DNA from: a virus
Length of the DNA stretch: 27,019 bases
Virus record (IMG/VR): IMGVR_UViG_3300037963_005302
Coordinates: 16,972 to 43,990 of that record
Strand: one strand, 5' to 3'
Positions 1 to 10,441 of this stretch are shown piece by piece; the stretch's first letter is position 1; the number at the start of each line of letters is the position of its first letter. The translations under genes were made by a program, and so were the position numbers. The notes beneath the pieces were generated by a model. The model ran no database searches. It was not told the origin of the DNA and was given only the letters and a program-made list of their open reading frames with translations.

Positions 1-3000
1 CTTCCAAGTAGTCTATCTCAGCAGACGAAAGGTTTTGAAGCTCGCTATCTAGAGAGAGGTCACTGAGAAGATTCGCTGCTGATCTTCCTTCAATACCATT
101 CGCAGTAAAACGAGCATACTGATCGTCACTTGGACTGCCGTCGATTTTAACAGCGTTAGTGTCAGCTATTCCAAACGTAAGGGATGCTTGCTTGGCATCT
201 AGTTGAGTTTGAATATTTGATGAAACACCATTGAGATAACCGTATTCAGTGTTTGAGATGTTTCCATTGGCTCCAATTAAAGTAGCACTTAAACGATTAG
301 ATGCGGTGATTGCATCTTCGTATTTTCCATCGAGATCAACTGTTACTGTTCCCGCATCATTACGGCTTAAAGTAAGAACTCCGTCTGATGTTCCAAACGA
401 TGCGCCAGTTACAAAAGTATTAGTATCGGGGATTACAGTATTATCAACATAATCCTTAACGGCGGCTGAAGTGGGAACACTGGTGTCATTATCACTTGAA
501 CTTATCCCCTCTGACTCAGTAACTATTGCGCTTGCTTTGAAGTTATCGACCTCTAGGTTCGATACAGTAACGCTATCAGCATCGACTGCACTGAGGGTAG
601 CGAGAGACCCCAATGATAGGTCACTACGGACATTGCTTGCGGAACGTCCCTCAAGACCATCAGCCGTAAACCTTGCAAACTGATCGTCACTTGGACTACC
701 GTCGATTTTAACTGCATTCGTGTTAGATATACCAAATGTTAAAGTAGCTTGCTTACCATCAAGTTGAGTTTGAATATTTGACGTTACTCCATCTATATAA
801 TCGAACTCCGTATTTGAGACGCTACCCGCACTGATAAGGTTTGCGTTTAATCTGTTCGAAGACGTAATCGCATCTTGCTTTGCATTCCAAGTGCTTGCAC
901 TGGAAATATAGTTATCATCTATAGCTGTCCCCCCCCATTCTCCCGCCGTGATAGAACCAAGGGTAGTTATGTTGGTCGAGCCAGCAAAGGTGGAGATCGC
1001 GGTATTTTCAACATTATTTAAGCTTAAGTCTGTTTTTACATCGCTTGTGGAGCGTCCCTCCAAACCGTTAGAAGTAAACCTCGCGTATTGATCATCAGCT
1101 ACCGAAGCACTGTCAATCTTTACCGCATTTGTATTTGAGATACCAAACGTAAGAGACGCTTGTTTACCATCAAGTTGCGTCTGAATATTTGATGTAACGC
1201 CATCTAAGTAATCAAATTCGGTGCTTGTTACGTCAGTTGCATATAAAGCCTCCAAGTAATCTATCTCATCAGAATCAAGATTTTGAAGTTCTGTATCTAA
1301 AGATAAGTCTCCTAAAACTTGAGTCGCAGATCTCCCCTCAAGACCGTTAGCTGTAAACTTTGCAAACTCATCGTCACTTGGACTGCCGTCGATTTTAACA
1401 GCGTTTGTGTCTGCAATACCAAAGGTTAGCGAGTTTTGTTTTGCATTTAATTGAGTTTGAATTGCACTGGTAACCCCGTCGAGATAATCAAATTCTGTAT
1501 TGGATACACTACCTGCGCTGATAAGGTTTGCGTTTAACCTGTTTGAAGAATTTATCGTCGCTTGCTTCGCATCTAATTGTGTTTGGATATTTGACGTTAC
1601 TCCGTCTATGTAATCGAATTCCGTATTTGATACGCTACCAGCACTGATAAGATTAGCGTTCAATCTATTTGAAGACGTAATTTCGTCTTGGTATCTTCCG
1701 TCAAGATCGACGGTTACCGTTGCAGAGTCTGTCCGAGTCAACGTTAGAACTCCGTCATCCGTTCCAAATGCGGCACTCGATACATAAATATTTCCATCGT
1801 TGCTATCGACGTAATCTTTAACAGCAGCCGATGTTGGAATCGTTGTGTCGTTATCATTAGAAGCAATCCCCTCAGACTCAGTTACGATTGTTGCAGCCTT
1901 GAAGTTATCGACCTCTAAATTTGATACTGTGACGCTATCAGCGTCCACCGCACTAAGAGTAGCGAGAGACCCTAATGAGAGGTCACTACGGACATTACTA
2001 GCAGATCTTCCCTCAATTCCATTAGCGGTAAAGCGAGCATATTGATCATCACTTGCGCTACCATCAATTTTAACTGCATTTGTGTCAGCTATACCAAACG
2101 TTAAAGTGTTTTGCTTAGCGTTAAGTTGTGTCTGGATTGCGCTAGTCACGCCGTCCAAATAATCAAATTCTGTATTTGAGACACTTCCTGCGCTAATAAG
2201 GTTTGCGTTTAATCTATTAGAAGCAGTAATTGCGTCTTGTTTTGCATTCCAAGTGGATGCGCTAGAAATGTAAGCATCTGCTATAGCAGTTCCCGCCCAC
2301 TCCCCCGCTGTGATAGAACCAACAGTTGTTATATTGCTGGACCCAGGCCAAGTAGATAAAGCCGTGTTTTCGACATTATTTAAACTTAAGTCGGTTTTTA
2401 CTTCTGAAGTGGATCGTCCTTCTATCTTTGTTCCATCGACTTTAAGGAACTCGTTATCAGCCATTGTGCCATTTGACTGAAGCACATTGTTAGAGGCTAT
2501 CCCGAAGGTAAGAGTATCTTGCTTACCGTTAATTTGCGTCTGGATCGCACTGGTAACACCGTCCAGATAATCAAATTCCGTATTGGATACGTTACCCGCA
2601 GAGATAAGATTAGCGTTTAATCTGTTGGAAGAGGTAATCTCGTCTTGATACCTTCCATCAAGATCAACTGTTACTGTCCCTGCGTCATTACGGGTTAATG
2701 TTAAAACTCCGTTGGAGGTTCCGAAAGCCGCACTCGTTACAAAAGTGTTGGTATCAGGAATAACAGTGTTATCCACATAGTCTTTAACAGCAGCCGAAGT
2801 TGGAAGGCTTGTGTCATTATCGTGAGAGCTAATTCCTTCTGACTCAGTAACTATTGCACTATCTTTAAAGTTATCAACTTCAAGGTTGGATACAGTTACA
2901 CTATCAGCATCTACTGCACTGAGTAAGGCTAGTGATCCCAAAGACAAATCACTTCTAACATCAGAGGCAGAACGACCTTCGTAGGTAGTTCCATTTACCC

Positions 3001-4714
3001 TAACAAAATCATCATCAGAAAGACCGCCAGCACCTACCTTGGTTACATCACCCGCTGAAATACCAAAAGTAATAGTGGAGGGAACATCGCTAGCTAAAGC
3101 ATAATCTACACCTCCTGGGCCTGTAGCCCTTCCTGCTGTTCCACCTCCAACTAGGTTTCCATTAACGCTCATACGCGCACCCCCGAGCATCGCTGCGGAA
3201 GTTCCAATACCTACATGTCCCTCATGAGTTTTTATGGCGAATGGGTAGGTGTAATCTTCTGGGCCAATTTCAATACAATCAGCAGTTACATAACCACCTT
3301 CTCCGTTGTGTGCTCTTTTAACTACTATATCACCCTCCAATTGAGCGTTGCCCTTGTTAGGCATAAAGTTCATATTGGGTAGAGGAACCTGCGCGAGAGT
3401 GTAGTCTCCAAGAAAATATACGGGAGCACCACTTCCCGCTGCGTTGTTATCAAATCCAACAGGACTATCAATCATCATCGCGTAATACCGAGGCTCATCC
3501 ACTGGGATTCCATTACCCTCATAAAGCGTAATCGTTTGACCCTCCTGTATCTGCTCTAGTGGAAACTTACCCACTAAACTTCCCTCGTTAGTAGAAAATA
3601 AAGCGTTGTCCCCCGCAAAAATAAGCAAGTCCCCATAAGTGCATCTAGAAGGCTTTTGAAGCATAGAAAGAGTGAACTCAATTTTTCCGCTTACTGGCTC
3701 AGAATTTCCATCACTATCATAAACTGGTTGGTGATTATGATATCTTAACGCCTCCTTTGCGTCTTCAAAACTTCCAATATTTCCTGTGGGCGGTCCCTCT
3801 AATTCTTTATCACTTTCATTTAACCAAGTTCCACTACCATCTTGAACTCTAACTTTCGCTACTTCAGCGGGATTCGTATAAACAAAGTAATCATTTATGT
3901 TTCTAGTGCCATCATAGCTAACAACTGTATTTCTTACTCCATAGTTGTTGGTATATTGTCCGAATATATCTTTATTAGCTCTCCTATCAATAGTGACAGA
4001 TGAACCATCATAGTTCCTAAATCTAGGAAACCTCATGCTTCCATCTGCATTTAAAATACTTATTTCTTGTCCACTAATGAATGGGTCTGCAACTATTTGT
4101 GCGCTTGTATTTAATTGCTCCCCCATGGGATTCATTATTTCAAACTCCAGAGTTACATCTGAACTCATGTATATACCACTTCCTGTGGTAGTAGCCGCAA
4201 GGTCTCCAGTGTCACCTGAAAAGAAGTTATCAAAATCATGAACTTCTTTCGTGGTAAAAACCCCATCGTAATACCCATAGTCTGTAAAGTCACCAGCGGT
4301 TGTGCCGATACCCACTTTTCCCGTTAAAGAACTTCCAGCCCCTTCGTAAACCGCGTAATAAGCAGCCCTGTAACTTTGGTTCCTATCCAAACTAGCATCA
4401 GTGAGGGCTACTCCAGCTTTATATCCCGTTCCAGCGCCTCTTATATCTCCAATTGGAGTTGCTCCACCTACGACATATCCCGTGGAGAAAAATATACCGT
4501 TTAGATCATGTAGACCTGTAGGTAATGCAGATGTTGATACACCTTGCAAAAATTTTACACTATGCCATCCGCTAGCAGTGGCAATTGCATTATATATACC
4601 TACACTTCCAGTTGCTCCAGTAGCAAAATCGTAAGCTCCCGAACCATAAGTCCACGCTCCTTCATCAGCAGTTATATTGAGGACTTGAAATGATGCATCT
4701 CCCTTATTAATCAT
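1..4714 (-). CDS. Giant repetitive tail fibre protein (partial, runs off left edge)
   Basis: The frame that opens with ATG two bases after the J stop stays open for more than 1,570 codons to the window edge, so the C-terminus is missing. The first ~550 residues are non-repetitive and include a GHVGIGTSAA-type motif seen in many tail fibres. From about position 3060 leftward the protein is a mosaic of repeated modules: an EGRS(A/T)S box seven times (near 2974, 2415, 2008, 1330, 1048, 645 and 82), DDQ(Y/F)ARFTANG(I/L), LTFGI(A/S)(D/S)TNAVKIDG, and NTEFDYLDGVTSAIQTQL. Such modules are common in marine phage fibres. The role is probably receptor binding at the tail tip, as the last gene of the L-K-I-J operon. 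Start choice: ATG at 4714, tightly following the J stop (TAA at 4718-4716). All plus-strand reading frames here are antisense shadows. Confidence 0.85.
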   Translation of the reverse strand, partial: MINKGDASFQVLNITADEGAWTYGSGAYDFATGATGSVGIYNAIATASGWHSVKFLQGVSTSALPTGLHDLNGIFFSTGYVVGGATPIGDIRGAGTGYKAGVALTDASLDRNQSYRAAYYAVYEGAGSSLTGKVGIGTTAGDFTDYGYYDGVFTTKEVHDFDNFFSGDTGDLAATTTGSGIYMSSDVTLEFEIMNPMGEQLNTSAQIVADPFISGQEISILNADGSMRFPRFRNYDGSSVTIDRRANKDIFGQYTNNYGVRNTVVSYDGTRNINDYFVYTNPAEVAKVRVQDGSGTWLNESDKELEGPPTGNIGSFEDAKEALRYHNHQPVYDSDGNSEPVSGKIEFTLSMLQKPSRCTYGDLLIFAGDNALFSTNEGSLVGKFPLEQIQEGQTITLYEGNGIPVDEPRYYAMMIDSPVGFDNNAAGSGAPVYFLGDYTLAQVPLPNMNFMPNKGNAQLEGDIVVKRAHNGEGGYVTADCIEIGPEDYTYPFAIKTHEGHVGIGTSAAMLGGARMSVNGNLVGGGTAGRATGPGGVDYALASDVPSTITFGISAGDVTKVGAGGLSDDDFVRVNGTTYEGRSASDVRSDLSLGSLALLSAVDADSVTVSNLEVDNFKDSAIVTESEGISSHDNDTSLPTSAAVKDYVDNTVIPDTNTFVTSAAFGTSNGVLTLTRNDAGTVTVDLDGRYQDEITSSNRLNANLISAGNVSNTEFDYLDGVTSAIQTQINGKQDTLTFGIASNNVLQSNGTMADNEFLKVDGTKIEGRSTSEVKTDLSLNNVENTALSTWPGSSNITTVGSITAGEWAGTAIADAYISSASTWNAKQDAITASNRLNANLISAGSVSNTEFDYLDGVTSAIQTQLNAKQNTLTFGIADTNAVKIDGSASDDQYARFTANGIEGRSASNVRSDLSLGSLATLSAVDADSVTVSNLEVDNFKAATIVTESEGIASNDNDTTIPTSAAVKDYVDSNDGNIYVSSAAFGTDDGVLTLTRTDSATVTVDLDGRYQDEITSSNRLNANLISAGSVSNTEFDYIDGVTSNIQTQLDAKQATINSSNRLNANLISAGSVSNTEFDYLDGVTSAIQTQLNAKQNSLTFGIADTNAVKIDGSPSDDEFAKFTANGLEGRSATQVLGDLSLDTELQNLDSDEIDYLEALYATDVTSTEFDYLDGVTSNIQTQLDGKQASLTFGISNTNAVKIDSASVADDQYARFTSNGLEGRSTSDVKTDLSLNNVENTAISTFAGSTNITTLGSITAGEWGGTAIDDNYISSASTWNAKQDAITSSNRLNANLISAGSVSNTEFDYIDGVTSNIQTQLDGKQATLTFGISNTNAVKIDGSPSDDQFARFTADGLEGRSASNVRSDLSLGSLATLSAVDADSVTVSNLEVDNFKASAIVTESEGISSSDNDTSVPTSAAVKDYVDNTVIPDTNTFVTGASFGTSDGVLTLSRNDAGTVTVDLDGKYEDAITASNRLSATLIGANGNISNTEYGYLNGVSSNIQTQLDAKQASLTFGIADTNAVKIDGSPSDDQYARFTANGIEGRSAANLLSDLSLDSELQNLSSAEIDYLE

Positions 4715-4715
4715 A

Positions 4716-7700
4716 TTACATTAAAGTTATTTGTTCAAGAAATGGCCTATTAAAAGTAAATAATTCATCATAGACCACAAACATTCCTGAGCAGTTATAT
4801 ACAGAATCGAAGTATGCATTTTGGTTGGCTATTCCTCCGTTATTTCCAAGTGCATTTACACACAATTTAAATACTCCAACCTGAGCTAACCCAGTAAATT
4901 CATGCCCAGTGGTGGTCACATCGTCTTCTTCAGTTTCCCCATTTGGATAAGTTAAAATAACATTGTAACCCGTAGAGTTTTCAACATTATTCCACATACC
5001 AGTAACACTAAAAGTTTGAGAGGCTACATTTGGAACACCCGTGGTTAATGAGTCAATTATAGGCGACTCTAGAGTTGTATAGGTAATTCCGTTAATTTCT
5101 TGAGCGACTTGATAACTATAGGTATCAACTTGGTCCTCGATTGAGATATTTTTTTCAATTAAATTAAATTTTCCAGTATTATATTTTGTAGCACTAACTA
5201 AATATTGATTTGGTTGTTGCTCCTTAAGAGAAATAACTTTGTAAATAAAAGGGCTTGCATCTTTTATTTCGAATTTAGCTGGACTTCCTAGTTTCACAAA
5301 TGGAAGCAGGTGTGGTTTATCAAATCCAGAAACCAAACTTCCGTAGGGGTTAAGTCCAGAGGCTTTTAGTTGTGAAGGGGTGCTTAATATTCCACCTGTT
5401 ACATTCAACACTGAAATTTGTTCTGGAGAACTCCCTGAAATTTCAGCGTTCATGACTCCCTGATATGGGCCAACCATAGTTTCTTGATCAAAACCAGTGA
5501 AGGGGACGAATGACCCCCTTCTATCGCTGACGGTTCCGTCCCACGTTGACAAAAAGTTTCCTCCAGATATGTCACCAGTATCAAAAGAAAGTAATGTTTG
5601 GTTCCCAGTGTAAGGAGAGATAAAATCTCCAGAGTATGAAAGTCTTTGAGAACCTGATGCAAACACCCAACCAGTTACGCCAGTTTCAAAGTAAATTTCC
5701 GTTTGCCTTCTTGGTCCTCCTCCTATTCCAGTGGTAAATCCCGAATAAACAGCATATTGTTCATACCTTTCTTCTCCGTTACCTTCTACAGCGTCAGGGA
5801 AACCTTGTATATATCCCGAAAAACCGTAGTCACCCGTATAACCCGCCCATGTTTCCGTTCCAGCCCCAGTTAAAGTGAAACTAGCATATCGAGTTCTATG
5901 AAGTTCTGCAAATTGATCTATATCCTGAATAGTGTCTCTTCCCGTAGGATTAAAAATAGTAAGCTTACCCGTCATTGTAGCCTCAGAGAAGGTATTACTT
6001 AATCTGATGGTTTCTTCTTCAAGATTTACAGCCAACACCTTACCAAAGTTAGCTTTATTAGTTTTCAGTTCATCCTCAATAATAACTAGATCCCCAGGCT
6101 GACATAAAAGAGTTTCCAATCCTGCGGTAAATGCAACGGTTTGATTTTCCTCAATAGAATGAAACATTTGATGCTGTCCCATTCTTCTGGCCATAGCTCT
6201 GGAAGTAATTCCTACTCCTTCTATCCTTTTTTTGAATATACCTCTTTGTTTAATGTCATCCTCATCTTCAATAACCTCAACCTTAGGAGAAAAGTTATCA
6301 AAGCGATCTCTAAACCCGACTTCAATTGTATTGTATTGTTCGTCGCGGCGATTATTAGAATAAAAAAACAATCCATCTTTTACTGACTCGTTTGTAAAAA
6401 GGTTAACTGGTCTTCTGGGTCTATCATCTACAAAATTTATTTCAGAATTACCAAAAAATACTCTACCTCTAAATAGGCCAGCAATAGTATTAATCGCATC
6501 ATAAATTTTTTGCCCCTGATCGAAAACAATATTACATGAGAATCTAGGTTCTCTTCCTCCACGCCCATCGGTAACTCCCTCAAAATAACCATTATCATCT
6601 ACTGCATCGCAAAATCTCCCTATCTTGTATAACTGCCATTTATTAATGGTGTTTACATCAATATGCGCCCCCATTCCATATCGTTGATTAGTCAAGAGAT
6701 CATATAAAATCCATGCAGGATTATCTGTCCATTGCAACTCTTCATTCCATTCGCCATCCCAGTCACCGTCATAAACAAGCAGGGATTCAGGGTTCTTAGC
6801 TTTTGTATAATAATAAGATCCTCTTTGCGAATTAGCTGCCCCCAGCGCTTCGTCCCCGACATTCTTAAAGTATCTTTTATCAACACCACCTATTGTTGGA
6901 TAATAATTACTTGGAACTTTTACCTTCTTGAGTTTTAGGTCATAACTTCTTCTAGGAATTGCTCCGAATGCTCTAGAATCTAATTTAGTTCCAATAATTG
7001 CGGAGAAAGGGTAAGGTAGGTTTACTTCAATAATTTCTGTTACTTTATTAAGTGCAACTTCCTTACTCAACAAAACAGAATTAGTTTCAAAGGATAACTT
7101 AGTTACCCTGATATAACGTTCTTCAACACTATCTTGGTCAATTGTCCCTGCCTCAATACCTCTTTCACCATCCGCTGTTAAGACCTCATTATGTTTAATG
7201 CTGACAGGTGGTAATTCAAAAGGCATCCACAATCTATTTCTTCTTTCGTCTTTATTTAATCCAATTACAAAATCCCTATCACTTTTTTGATTTCTTAAAT
7301 CGGGATTACCTATATCAATTAGAGTGTCTCCTTCGATGAGGGCTACAATTCTATAATGATAAGTTCTAAAGGGTTCTTCTTGCCCTCCCATCTTATCAAT
7401 TGTGCCTGTTTCAACTTTTATATTCAATACGGTTGGAAAAGTAGTTCCCACTTTTAAGTCGGCGCTACTGTTACCTCCTACGTTGTCAACCTCAGTTACC
7501 AAAGTGTCCCTCAAATTCGAAACATTTAATGTAATAAAACAGGACTTTACGTTAGGATTGTATATAGTATGGGTTGCTGGGATTGCTTGTTCATCCCATC
7601 TAATCAGAGAGTTATTTGCCCACGATGAGTAATCTCTAGTGTCTCCTCCCGCATCTACTCTTTCATCATCACTACCTTCATTAAGAGGTAACTTAGTGTT

Positions 7701-9395
7701 ACTATCTAAATCTAAGTTATAGTTATCAGCATCTTTCGTCAAAACCTTGCTCCTTGTGAGCATGTCTGTATTTGGATTTATTCGTTGGGGGAAGATTTTA
7801 GCCTTTGATGAGAAAGGACCAAATAATTTAGCGTTATAAGGGTGGTCTATAAAAACATGCTTGAAATAATTTAACGGTAATTGATCTTCTTCGCCCTTTC
7901 TCACTTCAGCAAGAACATTGCTAAAGTTATATTTCAAATTACTAGTTTCAAATTCATTGACATGATGGACTTCCCTTATCTCCCTAGTATAACGAAGTTC
8001 TTTGATATCCTTTAAAGCGTCCTTAACTTTCTTTGGAACAGCTACGGTATAAGATCTCGCAAACTCCCCTTGACCACATCTTTGTTTAGTTCTCCACTGA
8101 AGGTGTTTAAATTGATAAACAATGAAGCCGTGCATCTTTCCATTCATTATTCCGTTAGAGTCAACCTCAGGACATGTAACGTCTGCAAATCTAATATCCG
8201 CACTTTTTAGCACTTTTTCTAAATTCCAACCCTGCCTTTGCCCATATGAGTAAGTTCTCATTGGTGCAACCTCTCCGTTTTCTAACACGGTCTTACCAAC
8301 TAATTGGGAGTTGAAAGATTCTACCCTCACAACTACATGGCATTTTCTTCCATTACTTTTTTCCAACCAATTGGTAAATAATCCATTACCTGCACCAGCC
8401 CCAGGATGTAATTGACTACCGTTCCAATTAAGTCTGCTTAGCGCCATTTCCGCAAGTTGGCGTTGATAGATATTAGCGTCAGGATTTAATGGATCATTAT
8501 TATTATTCCATAGATCAATAATCGTCTGTATGTCATTGTAGACCATCTGCTCAGAGGCATCCGAAGTCTTTTTCCAAAGTTGTCTAGACCAAAAACCTCC
8601 TCCTGAGCGGTGACCAAAACCAAAAAAGAATTTTGTTGAAGATCTTAACGAGTTAGTATCAAGCCAGTAAAGTTTTTCAAATCGGCCTACTGGCTTATTG
8701 CGAGCCGAATAACGAGCGTTTCCTTGGCTATTAAGATTCAAATCATCACGACGATTTCCATTAATAAACCAATAATATCTCTGGTCAGTGCCTCCATCAT
8801 ATCTAATGTAAGCTCTCACCATCGTGAGATATTTACTTTTACTTTTTGGGTCTAAGTGCTTACATCTGTTGGACTTTCTTCTCCATCTCAATAGAAACAT
8901 TGAAACGTGGGGGTCTGTCATTTTTTCCCCAGTTAAATAATTTCCCCTGCTTCCATTGATTTTTAAGGTGCTAATATAACCACCTCTGCTATGTCTTTTC
9001 TGTTGATTAAGAGCTTGAAAGAATCTTCTACAGCTTTTAACTCCCGTGCCTGAAGAACTATCTAATGTAGCAGGTCGAATTTGAAGAACTTCTTGTTCAG
9101 TCTCAGTCCTTTCCTCAACCATTGGGTTGTCTTCATTAGTTATGGAAACTGCAACAGGTGTATCATCAAGATAAATACCTTGGAAGATTCCATCTGCATC
9201 CTGAACGACCCCGTATTTATTACACAACCCCTCGATAGGCCCATCACTAACCAAATCTAAAGTTTCTGCATAACTAAAGGAAGAGCCATATTGCAATTCA
9301 CCCAATACGGGCGGTTTATAAATAGGCGGTTCAGGCTCTTGGTTCTTTCCCCCTCCTGCTCCCGCAATAGCTATCTTTTTTAAAATATGACTCAT
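4716..9395 (-). CDS. J: Tail tip / host specificity protein J homologue
   Basis: A 1,559-residue protein in the position and style of lambda gpJ, the central tail-tip protein that contacts the receptor and seals the tail tube. The N-terminal stretch has a glycine-rich start (AGAGGGK) and the DLVSDGPIEGL motif typical of J proteins. A middle region (about residues 900-1100, including QRYGMGAHID and ITSRAMARRMGQ) also matches the tail-hub part of the family. The last ~120 residues look like a fibronectin type III-like beta domain (WNNVENSTGYNVILTYPNG). It is longer than lambda gpJ (about 1,130 residues). The start codon overlaps the stop of the upstream I gene (ATGA), indicating translational coupling. 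Family assignment is by motif recognition and gene order. Confidence 0.88.
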   Translation of the reverse strand: MSHILKKIAIAGAGGGKNQEPEPPIYKPPVLGELQYGSSFSYAETLDLVSDGPIEGLCNKYGVVQDADGIFQGIYLDDTPVAVSITNEDNPMVEERTETEQEVLQIRPATLDSSSGTGVKSCRRFFQALNQQKRHSRGGYISTLKINGSRGNYLTGEKMTDPHVSMFLLRWRRKSNRCKHLDPKSKSKYLTMVRAYIRYDGGTDQRYYWFINGNRRDDLNLNSQGNARYSARNKPVGRFEKLYWLDTNSLRSSTKFFFGFGHRSGGGFWSRQLWKKTSDASEQMVYNDIQTIIDLWNNNNDPLNPDANIYQRQLAEMALSRLNWNGSQLHPGAGAGNGLFTNWLEKSNGRKCHVVVRVESFNSQLVGKTVLENGEVAPMRTYSYGQRQGWNLEKVLKSADIRFADVTCPEVDSNGIMNGKMHGFIVYQFKHLQWRTKQRCGQGEFARSYTVAVPKKVKDALKDIKELRYTREIREVHHVNEFETSNLKYNFSNVLAEVRKGEEDQLPLNYFKHVFIDHPYNAKLFGPFSSKAKIFPQRINPNTDMLTRSKVLTKDADNYNLDLDSNTKLPLNEGSDDERVDAGGDTRDYSSWANNSLIRWDEQAIPATHTIYNPNVKSCFITLNVSNLRDTLVTEVDNVGGNSSADLKVGTTFPTVLNIKVETGTIDKMGGQEEPFRTYHYRIVALIEGDTLIDIGNPDLRNQKSDRDFVIGLNKDERRNRLWMPFELPPVSIKHNEVLTADGERGIEAGTIDQDSVEERYIRVTKLSFETNSVLLSKEVALNKVTEIIEVNLPYPFSAIIGTKLDSRAFGAIPRRSYDLKLKKVKVPSNYYPTIGGVDKRYFKNVGDEALGAANSQRGSYYYTKAKNPESLLVYDGDWDGEWNEELQWTDNPAWILYDLLTNQRYGMGAHIDVNTINKWQLYKIGRFCDAVDDNGYFEGVTDGRGGREPRFSCNIVFDQGQKIYDAINTIAGLFRGRVFFGNSEINFVDDRPRRPVNLFTNESVKDGLFFYSNNRRDEQYNTIEVGFRDRFDNFSPKVEVIEDEDDIKQRGIFKKRIEGVGITSRAMARRMGQHQMFHSIEENQTVAFTAGLETLLCQPGDLVIIEDELKTNKANFGKVLAVNLEEETIRLSNTFSEATMTGKLTIFNPTGRDTIQDIDQFAELHRTRYASFTLTGAGTETWAGYTGDYGFSGYIQGFPDAVEGNGEERYEQYAVYSGFTTGIGGGPRRQTEIYFETGVTGWVFASGSQRLSYSGDFISPYTGNQTLLSFDTGDISGGNFLSTWDGTVSDRRGSFVPFTGFDQETMVGPYQGVMNAEISGSSPEQISVLNVTGGILSTPSQLKASGLNPYGSLVSGFDKPHLLPFVKLGSPAKFEIKDASPFIYKVISLKEQQPNQYLVSATKYNTGKFNLIEKNISIEDQVDTYSYQVAQEINGITYTTLESPIIDSLTTGVPNVASQTFSVTGMWNNVENSTGYNVILTYPNGETEEDDVTTTGHEFTGLAQVGVFKLCVNALGNNGGIANQNAYFDSVYNCSGMFVVYDELFTFNRPFLEQITLM

Positions 9396-10036
9396 GATCT
9401 TCCAAATCTCTGATCAGTTACTTTATTTGTTCGTAAGGAAGCATTGGTATCATTCAAAGCTCCCAGTCCTGGGTTAAGTGCGTCCCTAGTTTTTTCGCTT
9501 CGTGGGAATGACTTAATACTTGCTTGTATAACCTGCGATCCCACTTTAAGTCTCCCATATCCAACTGGAACTGCTGCTCCTTGAGTGGCAACATTTACGG
9601 TATTGGTAAAAATTAAAGATTGGGTAGAGGCACCCGCTGTAATTTCTAATTGCTCTACCTCTGGTTTTGGAGTGAGTGCGTATGATATGGCTGCAAATAG
9701 AACAGCTTTAGCAATAGCCGCCAGAAATGTTCCGCTTCCCAAAAAACCAATAATAGCGCTAGCAGCCGCTACAAGACCACTACCTGTTATCGCAGGAACT
9801 AAATCAATAGTTTCGGGGTCTCTGTGGTTTTCCATCTCAGTTGAACTATGAACCCTTTGTTTGTTAATAATTATTTCATACAGAAATCCCTCCTTCTGGA
9901 GTTCTATAATCCTAGCGATGAAATCCCTCCTGTTTGCATCAATAGCATGTAAAATATCTTTGGGGTTTTCGACACGCATACTAAAGGTGTCCCCAAACTC
10001 TCTCGCCAAGATTCCATGTAACATTATCTGTGTCAT
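9392..10036 (-). CDS. I: Tail assembly protein I homologue
   Basis: A 214-residue protein with the layout of lambda gpI: an N-terminal beta-grasp-like region (residues 1-80, MLHGILAREFGDTF) followed by a glycine/alanine-rich hydrophobic segment (about 85-118) ending in the family hallmark ALTPKP, then a TQGAAVPVGYGRLKVGS segment. In lambda, gpI takes part in tail-tip assembly and is not found in the mature tail. It lies between K and J and overlaps both by four bases, so the operon is coupled. Opposite-strand frames at 9585 and 9861 are shadows. Confidence 0.85.
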   Translation of the reverse strand: MTQIMLHGILAREFGDTFSMRVENPKDILHAIDANRRDFIARIIELQKEGFLYEIIINKQRVHSSTEMENHRDPETIDLVPAITGSGLVAAASAIIGFLGSGTFLAAIAKAVLFAAISYALTPKPEVEQLEITAGASTQSLIFTNTVNVATQGAAVPVGYGRLKVGSQVIQASIKSFPRSEKTRDALNPGLGALNDTNASLRTNKVTDQRFGRS

Positions 10037-10440
10037 ATCAATTCCTTAATCCGTTCTAATATATTTACATTCGCCTCAACTGTTTTGGGTGTATAAATAT
10101 TTATTTTTTTTGTATTTAAACTGTATATTAAAAACGGCTGACAACAATTATCTGCCATTTTGATATCAAATTCAGATGCGGTTTCATCTCCGACTATATG
10201 ACTATGGAAAATAGCCACCATTTCATATTGATCTTTAAACAATAAATAATTAAGTGGATTTATTAAAAAGTGAGTGGAGGGATTGGGAGCTATGTTTTCC
10301 TCATGTTGAATGAGATAAGTCTTTTCTTCAGAATCATAGCCCACAAAGCCACAAATCTCTTTTGTGAAATGCTTTCGGGAAACCTCTTTAATGTATTTTA
10401 TGAGTTCCTTTGGGTTTTTAATTACTTTTATATCCTTCAT
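10033..10440 (-). CDS. K: Tail assembly protein K-like JAMM metallopeptidase
   Basis: A 135-residue protein with a JAMM/MPN metalloprotease core: an upstream Glu in KEICGFVG and the zinc motif HSH-x7-SEFD (FHSHIVGDETASEFD). Lambda gpK carries this domain plus a C-terminal NlpC/P60 peptidase; here only the JAMM domain is present. A longer frame opens at 10566, but it would overlap the L gene by 125 bases and add residues unrelated to the family. The ATG at 10440 sits one base after the L stop codon and fits the domain start, so it is preferred. It presumably processes or assists tail-tip assembly. Confidence 0.82.
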   Translation of the reverse strand: MKDIKVIKNPKELIKYIKEVSRKHFTKEICGFVGYDSEEKTYLIQHEENIAPNPSTHFLINPLNYLLFKDQYEMVAIFHSHIVGDETASEFDIKMADNCCQPFLIYSLNTKKINIYTPKTVEANVNILERIKELI

Positions 10441-10441
10441 G

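Noticed and set aside
249-2045. Plus-strand frames of 66-70 codons inside the tail fibre region (249, 471, 1845), two of them similar to each other
   Set aside because: They are antisense to the fibre repeats; their similarity reflects the repeated coding sequence on the minus strand, not a real plus-strand gene family.
4035-9851. Further plus-strand frames opposite the fibre, J and I genes
   Set aside because: They are short, have no ribosome binding sites, and lie fully antisense to long, well-supported genes.
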